Notes: generated from the sequence alone by a model not told the origin. DNA of 64,000 bases from an uncultured Flavobacteriaceae bacterium (GCA_947504035.1 CANNGA010000002.1:186001-250000); one strand, 5' to 3'; positions 26,853-36,580 are shown, counted from the stretch's first letter. Made by a program: numbers and translations.

Positions 26853-27779
26853 TTAAGAGATGATCTTAACACCTTCTGTATTAATTTTAGAGACATGCAT
26901 ATCGAAATCTATACCTAGATCCATATATACGTTTTCTATAATATCTTTTACCTTATGGGCTACGGCTTCCCCTTTACACAATGAAAATATTGAAGGGCCA
27001 GAGCCAGAGATACCAGCACCTAAAGCCCCTGCGCTTAATGCAGCAGATTTCACATCTCCAAAAAGAGGAATGAGTTTGCTACGGTGGGGTTCTACAACAA
27101 CATCATGTAAAGCACCTTTTATAAGCTCGTAATCGCTGGTGTGTAAACCATGCACTAAACTGCCTAAATTTGCCCATTGGGTAACAGCATCTTGAAGTTT
27201 TACACTTGCGGGTAATAAACCTCTAGATTCTGATGTTTTCACCTCAATTTGAGGATGAATAATTGTAGCATATAAATCTTTTGGTGTAGGGAGTTCTAAA
27301 ACCTGTAAAGGCTTCAGGCTTTTTACTAATGTAAACCCACCAAATAGGGCAGGCGCAATATTATCGGCATGCTCTGTCTTACTGGCCAAAGCTTCACCTT
27401 TAATCGCAAATTGCGTAAGTTCTGTCTTGTTGTAAGGATACCCTAATAAGGCATTCATTCCAAAAACACTTCCTACAGCACTAGCAGCACTGCTCCCAAT
27501 ACCACTGCCAGGTTTAATATTTTTATAAATTTCTATTTCAAATCCAAAGTCAACATCTAAAGCGTCGTACATGGCTAAGGCAGAAACCCCAGCGACGTTT
27601 AATTTAGGATCTGTAGGCAAATCGAAGCCTTTAACTTTCGTAATATAAATACCTTTTCGGTCTGTTTTTCTAACCACCATATCGTCTCCAACACTGTCTA
27701 GACAAAAGCCCATAACATCGAATCCACAAGATACGTTAGCTACAGTAGCAGGAGCGAATAGTTTTATTTCATTTTTCAT
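26853..27779 (-). CDS. thrB: Homoserine kinase
   Basis: GHMP-family kinase that phosphorylates homoserine with ATP. The nucleotide-binding motif is PGSGIGSSAASAVG, and the N-terminal motif is KLFAPATVANVSCGFDVMGF. GAGISGSGPSIFSL is the C-terminal GHMP motif. The frame is open to 27833, which would overlap thrA, but the normal N-terminus begins at the ATG at 27779 (MKNEIKLFAPATVAN), 22 bp after the thrA stop. That start is used here, giving 308 residues. Confidence 0.96.
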   Translation of the reverse strand: MKNEIKLFAPATVANVSCGFDVMGFCLDSVGDDMVVRKTDRKGIYITKVKGFDLPTDPKLNVAGVSALAMYDALDVDFGFEIEIYKNIKPGSGIGSSAASAVGSVFGMNALLGYPYNKTELTQFAIKGEALASKTEHADNIAPALFGGFTLVKSLKPLQVLELPTPKDLYATIIHPQIEVKTSESRGLLPASVKLQDAVTQWANLGSLVHGLHTSDYELIKGALHDVVVEPHRSKLIPLFGDVKSAALSAGALGAGISGSGPSIFSLCKGEAVAHKVKDIIENVYMDLGIDFDMHVSKINTEGVKIIS

Positions 27780-27801
27780 TTCAATAGGTATTCTATTAGC
27801 A

Positions 27802-30246
27802 TTAGTTATTTCCCAATCGTATAATATCTGCAAATAAACCAGAAGCTGTTACATCTGCACCTGCACCCGCACCTTTTATAATCATAGGTTGTTGTGCATA
27901 ACGTTCTGTGTAAAACATCACAATATTATCGCTACCTTCTAAATTGTAAAAAGGATGACCTTCTGGTATTTCTTGTAAGCCTACACTGGCTTTACCATCT
28001 TTAAATGTAGCGACATATTTTAATTGACAATTGTTTGCTTTGGCAGAAGCGTATAAGGCTTGGTAGTGCGCTTCATCAGCAATTAAAGTCTTGTAAAAAT
28101 CATCTACCGTATCACTTTTTAAACCTGCAGGTGATAAAAAGGATTGATTTTCAATAGCTTCCAGATCCATGGCTACACCACTTTCTCTAGCTAAAATTAA
28201 TATTTTGCGCGCTACATCAACACCGCTTAAATCAATTCTAGGGTCTGGTTCTGTGTACCCTTCGGCGCCAGCTTGCTTAACGACATCATAGAATTTTGTA
28301 GTGTCGTTAAAGTTATTAAATACAAAGTTTAAACTTCCTGATAATACGGCTTGTATAGAGTTGACTTTATCTCCAGAAGCGATTAAATTACTCAAAGTAT
28401 CAATAATAGGTAAACCAGCACCTACATTGGTTTCAAATAATAGTGGCGCATTGTATTTTAAAGAGAGTTCTTTTAATGTTTTGTAGTTTTCATAAGCACT
28501 AGAACACGCAATTTTATTACAAGCTACAACGGCAATACTTTGTTTAAGGTAGTTGGCATAAAGGCCAGCCACATCCTTATGGGCTGTAACATCAACAAAA
28601 ATGCTATTTCTTAAATTTAAAGCTTTGGTCTTTTCAAAAAAGCCTTCTAAAGATGCCGGTTCTCCATGTTCTAATAGAGTTTGCCATTGGTCTAAATCTA
28701 AACCGTTTTCAGCAAAAACCATTTTTCTAGAATTCGAAAGACCAGCAACACGTAATTTTATTTTAAGGTGCGTTTTCAAGTACGAACGCTGTTGTTTAAT
28801 TTGTTCTACAAGACGTTCTCCAACATTACCAACACCTGTTATAAAGACATTAATTTGTTTTGTAATGCTTTCAAAAAAGACTTCATGTAATGTATTTAAA
28901 GCCTTTTTTACATGATTTTCTTCAATAACGATAGAAATGTTTTTTTCTGAAGCACCTTGCGCAATAGCTCTTATGTTTATATTGTTTTTGCCTAGGGCTG
29001 AAAACATTTTACCACTAATCCCTTGGTGGTTTTTCATATTATCGCCTACTAGAGCTAAGATCGAAAGGTTGGTTTCTACAAGTATAGGATCTATTTTATG
29101 AAGGGCTATTTCATTTTCAAACGTAATATCAATTGCTGTTTTAGCAATTTCAACATCTTTTTCTTCAATACCCAAACATATAGAATGCTCTGACGAGGCT
29201 TGTGTTATTAAAATAACATTGATCTTTTCGTTAGATAAGGTTTCAAATAAACGCTTAGAAAATCCTGGAATTCCTACCATACCACTACCTTGTAATGTGA
29301 GTAGGGCCACATTAGAAATGTTACTGATACCGCGAACAGGTGTGTTCGTGATTTCTGGCGTATTAGAAATAACAGTTCCCACTTCTTCAGGAGCCATTGT
29401 GTTTTTTATATGAATAGGAATGCCCAAATTTAGAACAGGTTGTACCGTAGGTGGGTATAATACTTTTGCTCCAAAGTGCGACAGTTCCATCGCTTCTTGA
29501 TACGATATGGTCTTAATAGGGTAGGCCTGTTTAACCAGTTTAGGATTGGTTGTAAACATACCACTTACATCTGTCCAAATTTCTAATTGCTCTACGTTTA
29601 GAGCAGCAGCTACAATAGCAGCGGTAAAATCAGAACCACCACGTCCTAATGTCGTGATTTCTCCTAGAGCAGATTTAGAAATAAAGCCAGGAAGTATAGA
29701 AATACGTTCTTCGGCAGTATCAAAGTACGCTTTAATGTTTGTATTGGTACTTTTATAATCCACCTCAGCCTTAGTAAAGTTCGAATTTGTAACAATAATA
29801 TCTTGTGTGTTCTTACGCTTTGCAGGTAAGCCTCTATTGGCCATTGTTTCAGCAATGATATAAGAGGATAACAATTCGCCAAAACTTACCAGCTTATCCG
29901 AAGTCTTAGGTGATATTTCATTAATTAAAAAGATGCCTTCCAAAAGGCTCTTTAGCTGTTCTAGTTGTGCTTCAACAACACTAGAAATAGCACTATGTGT
30001 TTCAGGGTTTAACGCCTTTATAATAGAGAAATGCTTTTCTTTTATGGCAGTAAATGTGGCTTTAAATGCCTCGTCTTTATGTTGTGCTTGCCTACCAGCA
30101 AGTAATAATTTATCTGTGATGCCACCAACAGCAGAAACCACACAAACGACTTTGCTATCTTTAGCATAAGATTCTAATATGCTGATAACTTTATTTATAT
30201 TTTTTGAAGAACCTACAGACGTTCCTCCGAATTTTAAAACCTTCAT
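27802..30246 (-). CDS. thrA: Bifunctional aspartate kinase / homoserine dehydrogenase I
   Basis: An 814-residue fusion enzyme that catalyses the first and third steps of the threonine branch of the aspartate pathway. Residues 1-285 are the aspartokinase (KFGGTSVGSS at the start, GRGGSDFTAA), about 300-450 are two ACT regulatory domains that usually sense threonine, and about 460-814 are homoserine dehydrogenase (NAD(P)-binding VFITGVGNVGERLVEQ, substrate site GSLNFVFN, YTEPDPRIDLSGVDVARK, and KGAGAGADVTASG). It is the first gene of the thr unit. No thr-leader attenuator was found upstream. Confidence 0.97.
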   Translation of the reverse strand: MKVLKFGGTSVGSSKNINKVISILESYAKDSKVVCVVSAVGGITDKLLLAGRQAQHKDEAFKATFTAIKEKHFSIIKALNPETHSAISSVVEAQLEQLKSLLEGIFLINEISPKTSDKLVSFGELLSSYIIAETMANRGLPAKRKNTQDIIVTNSNFTKAEVDYKSTNTNIKAYFDTAEERISILPGFISKSALGEITTLGRGGSDFTAAIVAAALNVEQLEIWTDVSGMFTTNPKLVKQAYPIKTISYQEAMELSHFGAKVLYPPTVQPVLNLGIPIHIKNTMAPEEVGTVISNTPEITNTPVRGISNISNVALLTLQGSGMVGIPGFSKRLFETLSNEKINVILITQASSEHSICLGIEEKDVEIAKTAIDITFENEIALHKIDPILVETNLSILALVGDNMKNHQGISGKMFSALGKNNINIRAIAQGASEKNISIVIEENHVKKALNTLHEVFFESITKQINVFITGVGNVGERLVEQIKQQRSYLKTHLKIKLRVAGLSNSRKMVFAENGLDLDQWQTLLEHGEPASLEGFFEKTKALNLRNSIFVDVTAHKDVAGLYANYLKQSIAVVACNKIACSSAYENYKTLKELSLKYNAPLLFETNVGAGLPIIDTLSNLIASGDKVNSIQAVLSGSLNFVFNNFNDTTKFYDVVKQAGAEGYTEPDPRIDLSGVDVARKILILARESGVAMDLEAIENQSFLSPAGLKSDTVDDFYKTLIADEAHYQALYASAKANNCQLKYVATFKDGKASVGLQEIPEGHPFYNLEGSDNIVMFYTERYAQQPMIIKGAGAGADVTASGLFADIIRLGNN

Positions 30247-30586
30247 TTATAATGAATTGAAATTTAAATGTAAAAATTGAAACATGTAATTGCGGAAATT
30301 ACAAAAATTGTCGGAATAATATATAACTAAAAACCCCAAAGGGTAATCGTGCTTGTAGTTGTAGCTAAAATAGTTGAATTGCTTTCAAGGCTGAAAGTTG
30401 GTAATACAAATATATTTTGGCTTAAATGATTCATTTTTGTTATATATACACTGCCAAAAGTATTACATTTAGCCTAATAAAAAAACAAAAACGCTTTTTT
30501 TATAATATTCTTATATTCGATGAAAAAACGTTTAAAAAAAATGACTATTCTCATTTAGAACTGAAAAATCAATAATTATATAAATT
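30247..30586. other. Divergent intergenic region between thrA and nnr
   Basis: 340 AT-rich bp between divergent genes. A weak minus-strand box TACATTTA (30265-30272) lies upstream of thrA. No leader peptide with Thr/Ile codon runs or attenuator hairpin is visible. Confidence 0.4.
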
Positions 30587-32155
30587 ATGAAACTATTTTC
30601 CAAAGCGCAGATTTATTTAGGCGATAAAACGACAGCAGAACGCCAAAATATCACATCTACAGATCTAATGGAACGCGCGGGAACTCAAATTTTTAACTGG
30701 ATACATTTACGAATGCAAGGCGCTCAAGTGCCTATACATGTGTTTTGTGGTATTGGAAATAATGGTGGAGACGGTCTTGTATTGGCAAGGCATTTAATTA
30801 CACACGGGTATAATGTACACACCTATATTACAAATTGCAGTGATAAGCGCTCTAAAGACTTTTTAGTCAATTACGATAGGATTAAAAATGTAACCAAATC
30901 ATGGCCAGCACTTTTAACGTGTGAAGCCGATTTTCCTGAAATTCAACCCGAAGATATTATTGTAGATGCTGTTTTTGGTATTGGACTTAACAGGGCTATC
31001 GATCCTTGGATAAAAGGCTTATTTCAACATTTTAGAGCCTCTAAAGCCTTTACTTTAGCCATAGACATTCCGTCTGGTTTGCATACAGACCAACCGGTAA
31101 CAGATGAAGATGCTGTGGTATGGGCAGGTTACACCTTAAGTTTCGCATCTCCAAAACTCGTGTTTTTCTTGCCAGAAACGGCAAAGTACACCGTACAATG
31201 GGAGGTGTTAGATATTGGTTTAGACCCCGAATTTCTTTCAACAACAGAAACTGAAGCAGAGCTTATAGGTAAGCATGAAGTATTACCAAACTATATCCCT
31301 AGAACTAAATTTTCGCATAAAGGTCAATTTGGACATGCGCTTATTGTTGGAGGAAGCTATGGTAAAATAGGTGCTGTAACATTGGCTAGTAAAGCAGCTT
31401 TAGCAGCAGGAGCAGGAGTGGTGTCTGCTTATGTGCCTAAATGTGGTTATATACCATTGCAAACAGGATTGCCAGAAGCTATGGTACTAACCGATGCTAA
31501 TGAAGAGCAGATAACACAGATCCCTAGTGACTTGTCTCCAACGGTAGTAGGTTGTGGTATTGGTATGGGAACAAAGCCAGAAACCGTTTCTGCTTTTGAA
31601 GCATTTCTGAAATCGAATACAGCCCCCTTAGTTTTAGATGCAGATGCCTTAAATAGTTTGGCTGCACATAAAAATTTACTGGAGTTGGTACCAGAGTTGA
31701 CTATTTTAACACCGCACCCCAAAGAGTTAGAGCGTTTAATTGGGACGTGGACAGACGATTTTGATAAATTAAAAAATGCCAAGGCATTCTCTAAACGCTA
31801 CACTGTTATTTTAGTTTTAAAAGGCGCTAATACGATAACCATCTTTAACGAAAAACTCTTTGTAAACACTACGGGCAACCCTGGTTTAGCTACCGCTGGT
31901 AGCGGTGATGTGCTTACGGGTATAATTACAGGACTTATAGCACAAGGGTACCATCCTTCTGTAGCAGCTATTTTTGGGGTGTATTTACATGGGAAGTCTG
32001 CCGATATCGCTGTTGAGGATTTTGGATACCAAAGCTTAATGGCAAGTCATATTAATGACTACTTAGGAGAGGCTTATATCGATCTGTTTAAGCAACCAGA
32101 ACAACCAGAGCTCGAACAAGAAGACGCGCCTCAAGCAGAAGAAGCACAGCATTAG
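30587..32155 (+). CDS. nnr: Bifunctional NAD(P)H-hydrate epimerase / ADP-dependent NAD(P)H-hydrate dehydratase
   Basis: Metabolite repair enzyme that epimerises and dehydrates damaged NAD(P)HX back to NAD(P)H. Residues 1-220 are the YjeF_N epimerase domain (GIGNNGGDGLVLARHL, IVDAVFGIGL). Residues about 235-500 are the ribokinase-like dehydratase domain (GHALIVGGSYGKIGAV, LTPHPKELERL, and the nucleotide-site TAGSGDVLTGIITGL). The 522-residue length is normal, with an acidic, Gln/Pro-rich tail at the end. It is a single gene, convergent with the TlpA-like gene. Confidence 0.95.
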   Translation: MKLFSKAQIYLGDKTTAERQNITSTDLMERAGTQIFNWIHLRMQGAQVPIHVFCGIGNNGGDGLVLARHLITHGYNVHTYITNCSDKRSKDFLVNYDRIKNVTKSWPALLTCEADFPEIQPEDIIVDAVFGIGLNRAIDPWIKGLFQHFRASKAFTLAIDIPSGLHTDQPVTDEDAVVWAGYTLSFASPKLVFFLPETAKYTVQWEVLDIGLDPEFLSTTETEAELIGKHEVLPNYIPRTKFSHKGQFGHALIVGGSYGKIGAVTLASKAALAAGAGVVSAYVPKCGYIPLQTGLPEAMVLTDANEEQITQIPSDLSPTVVGCGIGMGTKPETVSAFEAFLKSNTAPLVLDADALNSLAAHKNLLELVPELTILTPHPKELERLIGTWTDDFDKLKNAKAFSKRYTVILVLKGANTITIFNEKLFVNTTGNPGLATAGSGDVLTGIITGLIAQGYHPSVAAIFGVYLHGKSADIAVEDFGYQSLMASHINDYLGEAYIDLFKQPEQPELEQEDAPQAEEAQH

Positions 32156-32205
32156 GTTATATGCGCTTGCAGGGCCATAAAAACGAATAGATTAACGCTA
32201 TCTAA

Positions 32206-32250
32206 AAACACGCGGGGCTGTAATTGTTACAATTACAGCCCCGCGTGTTT
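32206..32250. terminator. Long GC-rich perfect palindrome, bidirectional terminator
   Basis: The arms of 22 nt (32206-32227 and 32229-32250) are perfectly complementary, a striking hairpin centred on a GCGGGGCTG core in otherwise AT-rich DNA. It lies between the convergent nnr and TlpA-like genes, 23 bp from the stop of the latter. T/A runs at its edges fit a bidirectional terminator. Confidence 0.8.
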
Positions 32251-32272
32251 GGATAGATCTAGTCTCTTAAAT

Positions 32273-33310
32273 CTAAATGTTAAGGCTGTCAAATAAGACC
32301 TTAATTTCTGGGTTAGAAGGACGTGGTGCATCAGCATTAACAATACCCCCTTGAGGATCGATAAGGATAAACCTAGGGATGCCTTGAATTTGATACGCCT
32401 TAATAAATGGAGACATCCAACCTTCTGGCGCTAATAATTGTACGCCACCTAGTTTTTTAGACTGAATCATTGCTTTCCATTTTTTACGTGCATTTTCCAT
32501 AGAACCATTCGATCGCGCATCGTCAATAGAAAGGCTTATAAAAGCGATGTTCTTACCGTGGTATGCTTTTTCTAAACGTTTTAAGGCAGGTATTTCTGCT
32601 TTGCAAGGCGCACACCAGGTTGCCCAAACGTCTATATAGACATATTTACCTTTAAAATCTTCTAGAGCCGTTTTGCTACCGTCGTAGTTTTCGTAATTCT
32701 CAAATTGAGGAGAAGGCGTGCCTGCGGTTAAGCCATTTGAAGCTGACGCATTGTTTTTAGAATAAAATGCCGTTACCGATGTTTTTAATTGTTCCAAATC
32801 AGCGTCCGAATCTTCAAAAAAAGTAGGCTCTAAGTTCGCGTACTTCCCTTTAAGAGCGTTATACCCCGAAGTAAGAGCTTCCAATACAGCATTAAACGCT
32901 TCCTTAGACTTGGTCATCATGCTAGGATCTAAATGCGACTTATGAAGGGCTATGTTTTCAGTAAAAAAACGTGACTTTTCAGCATTATCGCCCGTAAACT
33001 CCAAGGACTCATAAAAGGTCTCAAGATTTGCTGTGAAGTGAACATCGGTATCATTCTCTAAATACAGAAACCCATAATCGTTGCCTATTTTATAAGTGTA
33101 CCGTCCTTTTTCTACTTTTAAAGTGTCACTAAAAGTGCCATCGGCATTGATGGTAATGTCTTTCTCTAAATTTTGAGCTTTATGGAGTATAGAGAATGTT
33201 TTTAAACCAGGGTTGTTTTCTAATTTCCCCGATACAGTAACATAATCTTTAGGGGTGTTTTCACAGGCCAATACAGTGATTAGTACCAAGAGGCTTAATA
33301 GTTTTTTCAT
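32273..33310 (-). CDS. TlpA-like thioredoxin-fold lipoprotein
   Basis: A 345-residue periplasmic lipoprotein with the lipobox ITVLAC and a C-terminal TlpA/AhpC-TSA thioredoxin domain (about residues 205-345) with the CxxC active site in WATWCAPCKAEIPAL and the cis-Pro region IQGIPRFILID. The N-terminal about 110 residues form the DUF4369-like domain common in Bacteroidota (SGKLENNPGLKTFSI, YLENDTDVHF). The likely role is thiol-disulfide exchange or oxidative repair in the periplasm; the partner is unknown. Confidence 0.9.
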   Translation of the reverse strand: MKKLLSLLVLITVLACENTPKDYVTVSGKLENNPGLKTFSILHKAQNLEKDITINADGTFSDTLKVEKGRYTYKIGNDYGFLYLENDTDVHFTANLETFYESLEFTGDNAEKSRFFTENIALHKSHLDPSMMTKSKEAFNAVLEALTSGYNALKGKYANLEPTFFEDSDADLEQLKTSVTAFYSKNNASASNGLTAGTPSPQFENYENYDGSKTALEDFKGKYVYIDVWATWCAPCKAEIPALKRLEKAYHGKNIAFISLSIDDARSNGSMENARKKWKAMIQSKKLGGVQLLAPEGWMSPFIKAYQIQGIPRFILIDPQGGIVNADAPRPSNPEIKVLFDSLNI

Positions 33311-33322
33311 AATAGTATTGCG

Positions 33323-34180
33323 TTATTTTAAAGCGTATGTAAGTGTTTCATAAGGCGCTATTTCGGGTATAATGTCCAAAGCCTTCAATTGTCTTTGCAC
33401 ATTCATAAGTGTAGGTTTGTCAATTAATTCTTGAGACCATTCTGTAATTTCTAACCAATCTTGAACATCTTCTATTTTTTGTTCGTAGCGATTCGCAATT
33501 GTTCTGTCTATACTTGGAATCTCTTTAAAATCGGATGTTGTATTGTTTATAATCTCTAGTATTGTTTTTAAGTCCGCTTCGCTGCTTTCTAAAAATTCAT
33601 TTCTAACGGCAATTACAAAACAAGGCCAAGGCGAAGGGCAATCGTCTATACGTCTAAAGGTGTTATTATCCACCAAAGGTTTAGTCGTGTACTTTTCCCA
33701 TAAGAAATAATCTGCTTTGTTTTCTGTTAGGCCTTCTACAGCGCCGTCTAAGTTTTTAATAACTTCAAAATTAAGATCTGTATCTAAATTCCAATGGTTA
33801 TTTTGGGCATTAATATACGCCATTAAGTGAGATCCAGAACCATATCTACTAATAGCTGCTTTGGTACCTTTTAAATCTGCATTGGTCTTATAAGGCGAAT
33901 GGTGTGCGACATGTACCCCCCAAATTAAAGGTGTGTCCACAAAAGTCTGCACAATTTTACTAGGATTACCAGCTATGATATCTTTAATGATGCCTTCGGT
34001 TAATATTACAGCAATATCAATGCTGCCATCTCTTAAAGCCTTGCACATAGCACCTGTGCCTCCTGGGTAATCTTGCCATCTCAGATTAATGTCTTTCTCT
34101 TTATATTCTCCATTTTTTAGCGTTAGATACCAGGCCAGATTAAAGTGCTCTGGTACGCCACCTATTGTTACTGTTTTCAT
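33323..34180 (-). CDS. Substrate-binding protein without signal peptide (NMT1/THI5-like fold)
   Basis: A 285-residue protein related to periplasmic substrate-binding proteins (type 2): GGVPEHFNLAWYLTL at the start, DYPGGTGAMCKALRDGSIDIAV, GTKAAISRYGSGSHLMAY, and NKADYFLWEKYTT. It begins directly with the first strand, without any signal peptide or lipobox, so it is predicted cytoplasmic. No permease or ATPase gene is adjacent. It starts 1 bp beyond the stop of the nucleoside phosphorylase gene upstream, so the two are probably translated together. The ligand is unknown. Confidence 0.8.
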   Translation of the reverse strand: MKTVTIGGVPEHFNLAWYLTLKNGEYKEKDINLRWQDYPGGTGAMCKALRDGSIDIAVILTEGIIKDIIAGNPSKIVQTFVDTPLIWGVHVAHHSPYKTNADLKGTKAAISRYGSGSHLMAYINAQNNHWNLDTDLNFEVIKNLDGAVEGLTENKADYFLWEKYTTKPLVDNNTFRRIDDCPSPWPCFVIAVRNEFLESSEADLKTILEIINNTTSDFKEIPSIDRTIANRYEQKIEDVQDWLEITEWSQELIDKPTLMNVQRQLKALDIIPEIAPYETLTYALK

Positions 34181-35047
34181 TTATATGCGTTCTAATGTAT
34201 ACGTAATTAAACGTTCTATGGTTTGTTTCGGGTGTTTGCTAAAAGTGCCATGGGCTCTATTCGCCAAAATAGCATTTAAAGACACCGCCTTATGTCCTAA
34301 TAATTTTGCCAGGCCATAAATGCCTGAGGTTTCCATTTCTAAATTTGTAATACTATGGCCTTCATGGTTAAATGTTGCCATTGCAGCGCTTAATTCGGGG
34401 TCCTGTAAAGGCAAACGTAAACGACGCCCTTGTGGGCCATAAAATCCGTTGGCTGTAACCGTTAGTCCTTTATAAGCTTTAGAACTTTCAAATTTAGATA
34501 TTAAGGTGGAATCGCCTTCAATAAAAAGCGGTCTAGTCCTGTGGCTTGGCCATTTGGTATGAGCAACAAATGCTTTTTCTAAAGCTGTATTGGCAATGGC
34601 GTCTACAGTAGTGTACGATTCTAACATTCCACTAAGCGCAATGCCATAGGTACTAATTAAAAAAGCATCTAAAGGGATGTCTTTTTGTAAAGCTCCAGAA
34701 GTTCCTATTCTAATAAATTGTAGTTGTTTAAGTATCTTTTTTACGGTTTTATGCTTAAAATCAATATTTACTAAAGCATCCAATTCATTTAAAACAATAT
34801 CGATATTGTCGGTGCCTATACCAGTAGATATTACGGTAATTGGGGTGTGCTTATAAGTTCCTGTATGTGTTTTAAACTCTCGTTTTTGAGTGCTAAAACG
34901 AACCGTATCGAAATGCTGACTCACTAGGGCAACACGATCTGGATCACCAACTAAGATAATTGTATCTGCAATATCCTGAGGTTTTAAGTTTAAATGGTAA
35001 ATACTGCCATCAGGATTCAAAATAAGTTCTGATGCACTAATGGACAT
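34181..35047 (-). CDS. Nucleoside phosphorylase (uridine/purine phosphorylase family)
   Basis: A 288-residue PNP/UDP-family enzyme that cleaves a nucleoside with phosphate into base and ribose 1-phosphate. The phosphate-binding VGDPDRVALVS, the RIGTSGALQ segment and the nucleoside-site NLEMETSGIYGLA are intact. The family match is closest to uridine phosphorylase, but the base specificity cannot be read from the sequence alone. It is directly joined to the downstream binding-protein gene and follows the SUI1 gene after 37 bp. Confidence 0.88.
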   Translation of the reverse strand: MSISASELILNPDGSIYHLNLKPQDIADTIILVGDPDRVALVSQHFDTVRFSTQKREFKTHTGTYKHTPITVISTGIGTDNIDIVLNELDALVNIDFKHKTVKKILKQLQFIRIGTSGALQKDIPLDAFLISTYGIALSGMLESYTTVDAIANTALEKAFVAHTKWPSHRTRPLFIEGDSTLISKFESSKAYKGLTVTANGFYGPQGRRLRLPLQDPELSAAMATFNHEGHSITNLEMETSGIYGLAKLLGHKAVSLNAILANRAHGTFSKHPKQTIERLITYTLERI

Positions 35048-35084
35048 TGGTGATGGTTTTAGTAAATTTATGTTGTATCATACT

Positions 35085-35411
35085 TTATCCTCCAACGCGC
35101 TTTACAGAAAACCCTTTGTCTTTTAAAAGCTGCATAATTTTATCGCGATAATCACCTTGTATGATAATTTTATCGTCTTTAAAACTTCCCCCCACACTTA
35201 ATGTCGTTTTAATGGTTTTGGCTAAGGCTTTAAAGTCTTGTGTTGCTCCTGTATATCCTTCTAAGATGGTAATGGGTTTTCCTTTACGTTTTTCGTATTT
35301 ACAAACTATAGGGGCGTCTTGCATCCATAGTTCTGATTTGGTTTCCGTTTGAGGTGTTTCTTCTACCTCATGATCTGGAAAAAGGTGTTTCAGTTGCTCT
35401 TGTAAATCCAT
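35085..35411 (-). CDS. SUI1/eIF1-family translation initiation factor (YciH-like)
   Basis: A 108-residue protein with the SUI1 fold in its C-terminal 85 residues: GKPITILEGYTGATQDFKAL, LKTLSVGGSFKDDKIIIQG (split) and KGFSVKRVGG at the end. Bacterial YciH proteins resemble eukaryotic eIF1 and may influence start-site selection under stress. Length is normal. It stands 37 bp upstream of the nucleoside phosphorylase gene on the same strand. Confidence 0.9.
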   Translation of the reverse strand: MDLQEQLKHLFPDHEVEETPQTETKSELWMQDAPIVCKYEKRKGKPITILEGYTGATQDFKALAKTIKTTLSVGGSFKDDKIIIQGDYRDKIMQLLKDKGFSVKRVGG

Positions 35412-35472
35412 GACAGGTGTTTTTTAATATAAAGCCTCTATACGGTAACGCAAAGTAAGGCTAAACAAGTAT

Positions 35473-36423
35473 TTACTTTTTTATAAGGCCGAGTTCTATC
35501 AAACGTTCTGTAAGAAACGCGCCTGCAGTTATGTCTTCAAATTGTTTTGGTTGTTCTTTAGTAACACAAGCCTCTAAAACATTAAGCGGCATTGTACTCA
35601 CAGGGTGCATGAAAAAAGGAATAGAGTAGCGCGATGTGCCCCAATCTTCTTTTGGAGGGTTCACAACGCGGTGCACTGTAGATTTCAATTTATTATTGGT
35701 ATGTCTTGATAACATATCACCTACATTAATCATTAATTCATCTGGAGCTGCTATAGCATCTATCCATTCGCCCGCATTATTTTTTACTTGTAAACCTTTG
35801 CCTTGAGCGCCCATTAATAGGGTGATTAAATTGATGTCACCATGAGCAGCAGCGCGAACAGCAGCATGAGGTTCTTTGGTTATAGGGGGGTAGTGGATAG
35901 GGCGTAAAATAGAATTGCCGTTAACAATGTAAGCATCAAAATAAGTAGCTTCAAGACCAATATGTAAGGCTAATGCGCTTAAAACATGTTTTGCTGTTTT
36001 TTCTAACATTTGAAAGGCTTTTTTGCCTACAGCATTGAATTCTGGCAATTCATCAACCAGAATATTTTCAGGATAATTATAATGCGCGATCTCCGAGGCC
36101 TCTACATATTGTCCAAAATGCCAAAACTCTTTTAAATCACCTTCTTTTTTGCCTTTAGCACTTTCTTTTCCAAAAGACACATAACCGCGTTGTCCTGCCA
36201 ATTCAGGACGTTCATAATTTTGTTTTGCCGCTAAGGGGAGGTCAAAAAAACGTTTAATTTCGGCATACAGGTTGTCAACTAAGGTCGTGTCTAAAAAATG
36301 ACCTTTAAGTGCTACAAAGCCAATATCTTCGTATGCCTTTCCAATGGCATCAACAAATTTCTGTTGTCTTATAGGGTCTTCAGAAGTGAAGTCGCGTAAA
36401 TCTACGCTTGGTATACTAGTCAT
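35473..36423 (-). CDS. Isopenicillin-N-synthase-like 2-oxoglutarate/Fe(II) oxygenase
   Basis: A 316-residue non-haem iron oxygenase of the 2OG/isopenicillin N synthase family. The Fe triad is His and Asp in AAHGDINLITLL and the distal His in LKSTVHRVVNPP; the co-substrate Arg-x-Ser is RYS in TSRYSIPFFMHP. The N-terminal DIOX_N domain starts IPSVDLRDFTSEDP. Bacterial members are widely distributed, and the natural substrate is unknown. A -7 box lies 30 bp upstream on the same strand. Confidence 0.9.
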   Translation of the reverse strand: MTSIPSVDLRDFTSEDPIRQQKFVDAIGKAYEDIGFVALKGHFLDTTLVDNLYAEIKRFFDLPLAAKQNYERPELAGQRGYVSFGKESAKGKKEGDLKEFWHFGQYVEASEIAHYNYPENILVDELPEFNAVGKKAFQMLEKTAKHVLSALALHIGLEATYFDAYIVNGNSILRPIHYPPITKEPHAAVRAAAHGDINLITLLMGAQGKGLQVKNNAGEWIDAIAAPDELMINVGDMLSRHTNNKLKSTVHRVVNPPKEDWGTSRYSIPFFMHPVSTMPLNVLEACVTKEQPKQFEDITAGAFLTERLIELGLIKK

Positions 36424-36452
36424 AAAAATGGGTCATGAAATGTCCTTGAAAA

Positions 36453-36460
36453 CAAATGTA
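36453..36460 (-). promoter_or_regulatory. -7 promoter element of the oxygenase gene
   Basis: The minus strand reads TACATTTG, a perfect TAnnTTTG match, 30 bp upstream of the ATG at 36423. Confidence 0.55.
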
Positions 36461-36546
36461 CAAAAACATCTAAGGATATGCATCACTTGTTGTGTTTTGA
36501 GTTTATAATTTATAAACGCACAATACAAATACATGACCTCTATTTC

Positions 36547-36580
36547 TAAAAAAAGCGCTGTTAGTGTTTCACTACAGCGC
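36547..36580 (-). terminator. Intrinsic terminator of the exbD-like gene
   Basis: Stem GCGCTGT..AGTG/CACT..ACAGCGC (36555-36580) with one bulge. On the minus strand it is followed by a T7 run, about 60 bp after the stop at 36642. Confidence 0.8.

Noticed and set aside
30247-30586. Threonine attenuator or leader peptide before thrA
   Set aside because: No short frame with Thr/Ile codon runs and no competing hairpins were found.
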